64,000 nucleotides of DNA from contig JAKFVT010000061.1 in NCBI GenBank assembly GCA_021732005.1, forward strand, positions 93,105 through 157,104, written 5' to 3'. This DNA comes from Mycobacterium sp. GTDB lineage: Bacteria; Actinomycetota; Actinomycetes; Mycobacteriales; Mycobacteriaceae. The position numbers and the translations under genes were made by a program. Below the pieces are notes generated by a model. It was not told where the DNA came from and made no database searches. It worked only from the letters and a program-made list of their open reading frames with translations. Positions 61,455 to 64,000 of this stretch are shown in pieces; positions within the stretch are counted from its first letter, which is position 1, and each line of letters begins with the position of its first letter.

Positions 61455-61871
61455 TCAGCTCACCGTCCGCGGCGACAACAGGCCGGTGACGTCGTCCGGC
61501 ACGTGCGCCGGGTCGTCCCCGAGATCGATCTGCTGGTTGTCGGCGTCGACGAACACGACTCGCGGCCGATACTCCCGCGCCTCGGCATCGGTCATCACGC
61601 CGTAGGCGATCAGGATCACCAGATCACCGGGGTGTACCAGATGTGCTGCGGCACCGTTGATTCCGATCACCCCAGTGCCGCGCTGCCCGGTGATGACGTA
61701 GGTCTCCAGCCGCGCACCGTTATCGATGTCGACGATCGTCACCTGTTCACCTTCGAGCAGGTCCGCGGCGTCCATCAGATCGGCGTCGACTGTCACCGAA
61801 CCGACGTAGTGAAGGTCGGCGTGGGTGACGGTCGCGCGGTGGATCTTCGACTTCAGCATCGTGCGGAACAT
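61455..61871 (-). CDS. panD: Aspartate 1-decarboxylase PanD
   Basis: 138 residues (139 in M. tuberculosis). The self-cleavage site Gly24-Ser25 is in HYVGSVTVDADL, generating the pyruvoyl cofactor; EQVTIVDIDNGARLETYVITG and GINGAAAHLVHPGDLVILI are family core. It makes beta-alanine from aspartate for pantothenate synthesis. The C-terminus, site of pyrazinoic-acid-related changes in M. tuberculosis, reads GDDPAHVPDDVTGLLSPRTVS in part. The ATG shares one base with the panC stop (TGATG). Longer upstream readings lie within panC. Confidence 0.94.
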   Translation of the reverse strand: MFRTMLKSKIHRATVTHADLHYVGSVTVDADLMDAADLLEGEQVTIVDIDNGARLETYVITGQRGTGVIGINGAAAHLVHPGDLVILIAYGVMTDAEAREYRPRVVFVDADNQQIDLGDDPAHVPDDVTGLLSPRTVS

Positions 61872-62800
61872 CAATTTCTCCAGGTGATTTCGGGGTGCTC
61901 GCCGTTGCCGCCGACGCCGGGCGGGGCGGTGTCGGTGGACAGGTCGACGGCGATGTTGTCCAGCAGTCGGGTGCCGCCCAGGCGTGCGGCGACCAGCAGA
62001 CGCGCGGGGCCGTACGGCGGCGCCGGATCCAGCCACGGCCCGCGCAGTTCCAGGTAGTCGACCTCGATGGCGGGCACTTCGTCGAGCACCGCCCGGGCGG
62101 CGTCCAGCGCGGCATCGGCGCCGCCGGCCGCGGCCCACATGCCGGCCAACAGAGCCGAGGACAGCGCACAAGCCTGTTCGCGATCCTCGGAATTGAGGTA
62201 ACGGTTACGCGAGGACATGGCCAGCCCGTCAGCCTCGCGGACGATGGGTACACCAACAACACGGACATCGACGTTGAGGTCGTCGACCATCTGGCGGATC
62301 AACACGAGCTGCTGGTAATCCTTCTCACCGAAGAACGCCCGGTCCGGCCGCACGATCTGCAGCAGCTTCAACACCACGGTCAACATGCCGGCGAAATGCC
62401 CTGGCCGGGAGGCGCCTTCGAGCTCGCCACCCACCGGACCCGGATGCACCGTGGTCCGCGGACCGTCTGGATACATCGCCGACGCGCTCGGGGCGAACAC
62501 CACCTCGACGTCTTCACCGCGCAACAGGTCGAGGTCGGATTCCAGCGTGCGCGGATAGGCGTCGAGATCTTCACCTGCGCCGAACTGCAAGGGGTTGACG
62601 AAGATCGACACCACGACCACCGCGCCCGGCACTTTCTTGGCTGCGCGCACCAGCGATAGGTGGCCGTCGTGCAGCGCGCCCATCGTCGGCACCAACATCA
62701 CTCGCCGGCCGGTGTGGCGCAGCGCACGCGTGACATCGGATACAGCTTGGGGCGTCTGGTAAAGGTTGAGTTGCCCCGCAGCGAATTTCGGCGCCTTCAT
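61871..62800 (-). CDS. panC: Pantothenate synthetase PanC
   Basis: 309 residues. The HIGH-like nucleotide motif is PTMGALHDGHLSLVRAAK; KDYQQLVLIRQMVDDL and the KMSKS-equivalent AMSSRNRYL are present. It condenses pantoate and beta-alanine with ATP. The ATG overlaps the stop of the upstream DUF2520 gene by four bases, and its own stop overlaps panD, giving a tight Rv3603c-panC-panD-coaX order as in M. tuberculosis. Confidence 0.94.
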   Translation of the reverse strand: MKAPKFAAGQLNLYQTPQAVSDVTRALRHTGRRVMLVPTMGALHDGHLSLVRAAKKVPGAVVVVSIFVNPLQFGAGEDLDAYPRTLESDLDLLRGEDVEVVFAPSASAMYPDGPRTTVHPGPVGGELEGASRPGHFAGMLTVVLKLLQIVRPDRAFFGEKDYQQLVLIRQMVDDLNVDVRVVGVPIVREADGLAMSSRNRYLNSEDREQACALSSALLAGMWAAAGGADAALDAARAVLDEVPAIEVDYLELRGPWLDPAPPYGPARLLVAARLGGTRLLDNIAVDLSTDTAPPGVGGNGEHPEITWRN

Positions 62801-63732
62801 GGCCGCCGCCCTTGTTGTGACCAGTTGGCCAACACCTCAACAACCTCCTCGGGGGCGTGCGCGCGCTGGGCGGTACGCAGTGAGTTAGCGCAATACGACT
62901 GGGCCAGTTCGGGATTCACCGCGTAGAGGGCAGCAAGGTGGCCGGCGACGGCGGCCGCGTCACCGCGGGCGACCGGCCCCGTCAGCGCCGCCTGCCCGCG
63001 TTGCAACGTGTTCTCCAGCGCCGCGCGGGCCAGCGGGCCGACGATGCGCTCCGCCAGCCCACCGGGCGCGTCACGGACCAGTTCCTGCCCGAGCAGCTCC
63101 TGGCCGGATACCGCCGCGCGCAACGCATCCAGCGCATCGGCGACCACCGTGACGACGTGATTGCTGGCATGGGCCAGGGCCGCGTGATACAGGGTGCGGG
63201 CATCCTCGCGCACCCCGAACGGCTCGCCGCCGATCTCCAGCACCAGCGACTGCGCGATGGCATAGCCGATCTCGTCGGCGGCGGTGACGCCGAAGCAGCT
63301 GTCGGAAAGCCGGGCGATGTCCTCGTCGGCGCCGGTGAAGGTCATCGCCGGGTGAATCGCCAGCGGGACGCAACCCTGTTCGGCCAGCGGCGCCAGGATC
63401 GCGACCCCGTTCGCGCCCGAGGTGTGCACGACGATGGTTCCGCGCCGCACCGCACCCGTCGCCGCCAGCCCCCGCACCAGGCCGGGCAGTTCGGAATCGG
63501 GGACCGTCAGCAGCAGCAACTCGGCCCGGTCGGCGACGTCGGGCACCGGCAGGATCTCGGTGTCGGGCAGCCGCCGTTCGGCGAGCCGACGCGACGCCGT
63601 CGAGATCGCACTGCAGGCGACCACCACATGCTCGGCACGCTCCAACGCGACTCCGAGGGCGGTGCCGACACGGCCGGCCGACACGATGCCGACCTTGAGC
63701 CGGGCCGGGCGCAAGCCGCTGGGGGTCCCCAC
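62797..63732 (-). CDS. Rossmann-fold DUF2520 protein, Rv3603c-like
   Basis: 311 residues from a GTG. An NAD(P)-binding Rossmann motif KVGIVSAGRVGTALGVAL opens the protein, LLLTVPDSELPGLVRGLA and VVHTSGANGVAIL follow, and the DUF2520 helical domain starts near FGVREDARTLYHAALAHASNH. The layout is that of a 6-phosphogluconate-dehydrogenase/ketopantoate-reductase-like oxidoreductase, and its coupling to panC has led to the idea of a ketopantoate reductase role; this is not proven by sequence. Confidence 0.85.
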   Translation of the reverse strand: MGTPSGLRPARLKVGIVSAGRVGTALGVALERAEHVVVACSAISTASRRLAERRLPDTEILPVPDVADRAELLLLTVPDSELPGLVRGLAATGAVRRGTIVVHTSGANGVAILAPLAEQGCVPLAIHPAMTFTGADEDIARLSDSCFGVTAADEIGYAIAQSLVLEIGGEPFGVREDARTLYHAALAHASNHVVTVVADALDALRAAVSGQELLGQELVRDAPGGLAERIVGPLARAALENTLQRGQAALTGPVARGDAAAVAGHLAALYAVNPELAQSYCANSLRTAQRAHAPEEVVEVLANWSQQGRRP

Positions 63733-63827
63733 GTAGACGACCTCGCTGACGTCAATGAGTTGTTCGTTCCAGTCCTATGCCAGGTACCGGACGGTCGACA
63801 CAACTCTAACTCGCCCCGATTCGCGAC

Positions 63828-64000
63828 CTAATCGTCGCGTCGACGCCGCCGGCCGCCCTCGCCGGGCGCGGCGTTGGCCTGCAGCCGAGCCAGCAGGTCG
63901 GCGACCGACTGTCCACCGGTCTGCTCGGCGTCCCGGGCCCTGCGCCGCGGCTCCTCCACCTCGGTCCCGCGGTGCCGGGCGGGAGGAGGTGGGGTGGTCA
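63828..64000 (-). CDS. C-terminal end of an Rv3604c-like membrane protein (5' part outside window)
   Basis: The last 56 codons before a TAG stop are open to the right edge. They encode a Pro-rich stretch (TTPPPPARHRG), an Arg/Glu-rich segment, GGQSVADLLARLQ and the basic end GGRRRRRDD. This matches the remembered C-terminus of Rv3604c, a conserved mycobacterial protein with membrane segments in its missing part. It lies 95 bases upstream of the DUF2520 gene on the same strand. Confidence 0.7.
   Translation of the reverse strand, partial: TTPPPPARHRGTEVEEPRRRARDAEQTGGQSVADLLARLQANAAPGEGGRRRRRDD

Overview
This is a high-GC actinobacterial chromosome segment from a mycobacterium, probably an environmental or rapid-growing Mycolicibacterium-type species. 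Gene order follows the M. tuberculosis H37Rv block Rv3546 (fadA5) to Rv3604c almost gene for gene, as judged from remembered protein sequences and not from a search. The PPE, PE_PGRS and some other genes of the pathogen are absent, and several small cassettes are inserted. Starts are often GTG, and many genes overlap by 1 to 4 bases (ATGA, GTGA, TGATG).

Positions 1-31124 are mostly the sterol-catabolic island. 1-1766: 3' end of fadA5, a small NTF2-like gene and two tandem F420-dependent ddn-type genes. 1852-7102: two SDR genes facing echA20-ipdA-ipdB-ipdC, with a KstR2 box between them. 7146-9716: an inserted SatD-like gene with a membrane partner, then a zinc alcohol dehydrogenase. 9790-20234: fadA6-kstR2-ipdF-ipdE1 facing fadD3-fadE31-fadE32-fadE33, a patatin gene and aspB, with a second KstR2 box. 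20236-24185: an inserted 3-hydroxybutyrate dehydrogenase/MHS transporter pair, a divergent LysR gene and a monoacylglycerol-lipase-like hydrolase. 24182-31124: hsaB-hsaC-hsaA, kshB, fadE34 and kstR with KstR boxes. hsaD, normally between hsaA and hsaC, is missing. Together these genes carry out steps of ring A/B cleavage (KshB, HsaA/B/C), C5 side-chain oxidation (FadE34, FadA5) and ring C/D breakdown (FadD3, IpdC/E/F, EchA20, IpdAB, FadA6), under KstR and KstR2.

Positions 31131-37403 hold otsB, a LacI-type regulator, a znuACB zinc importer behind a Zur-like box, an orphan pxpA and a metallo-beta-lactamase-fold protein. 37411-50960 is conserved housekeeping: arsB2-like transporter, rlmB, cysS, ispF, ispD, carD, lpqE, radA, disA, an Rv3587c-like protein, carbonic anhydrase, mutY, a GlxA-type regulator, an alpha/beta hydrolase and mhuD.

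Positions 50971-54488 hold lpqF, a histidine-phosphatase-like gene, a tandem 65-bp duplication, cbtA-cbtB behind a cobalamin riboswitch, and a YbjQ protein. 54595-64000 carries clpC1, lsr2, lysS, a D-serine-dehydratase-like PLP enzyme, coaX, panD, panC, a DUF2520 protein and the 3' end of an Rv3604c-like gene.

I saw no tRNA, rRNA, CRISPR, insertion sequence or prophage. No gene-free stretch exceeds 300 bases.
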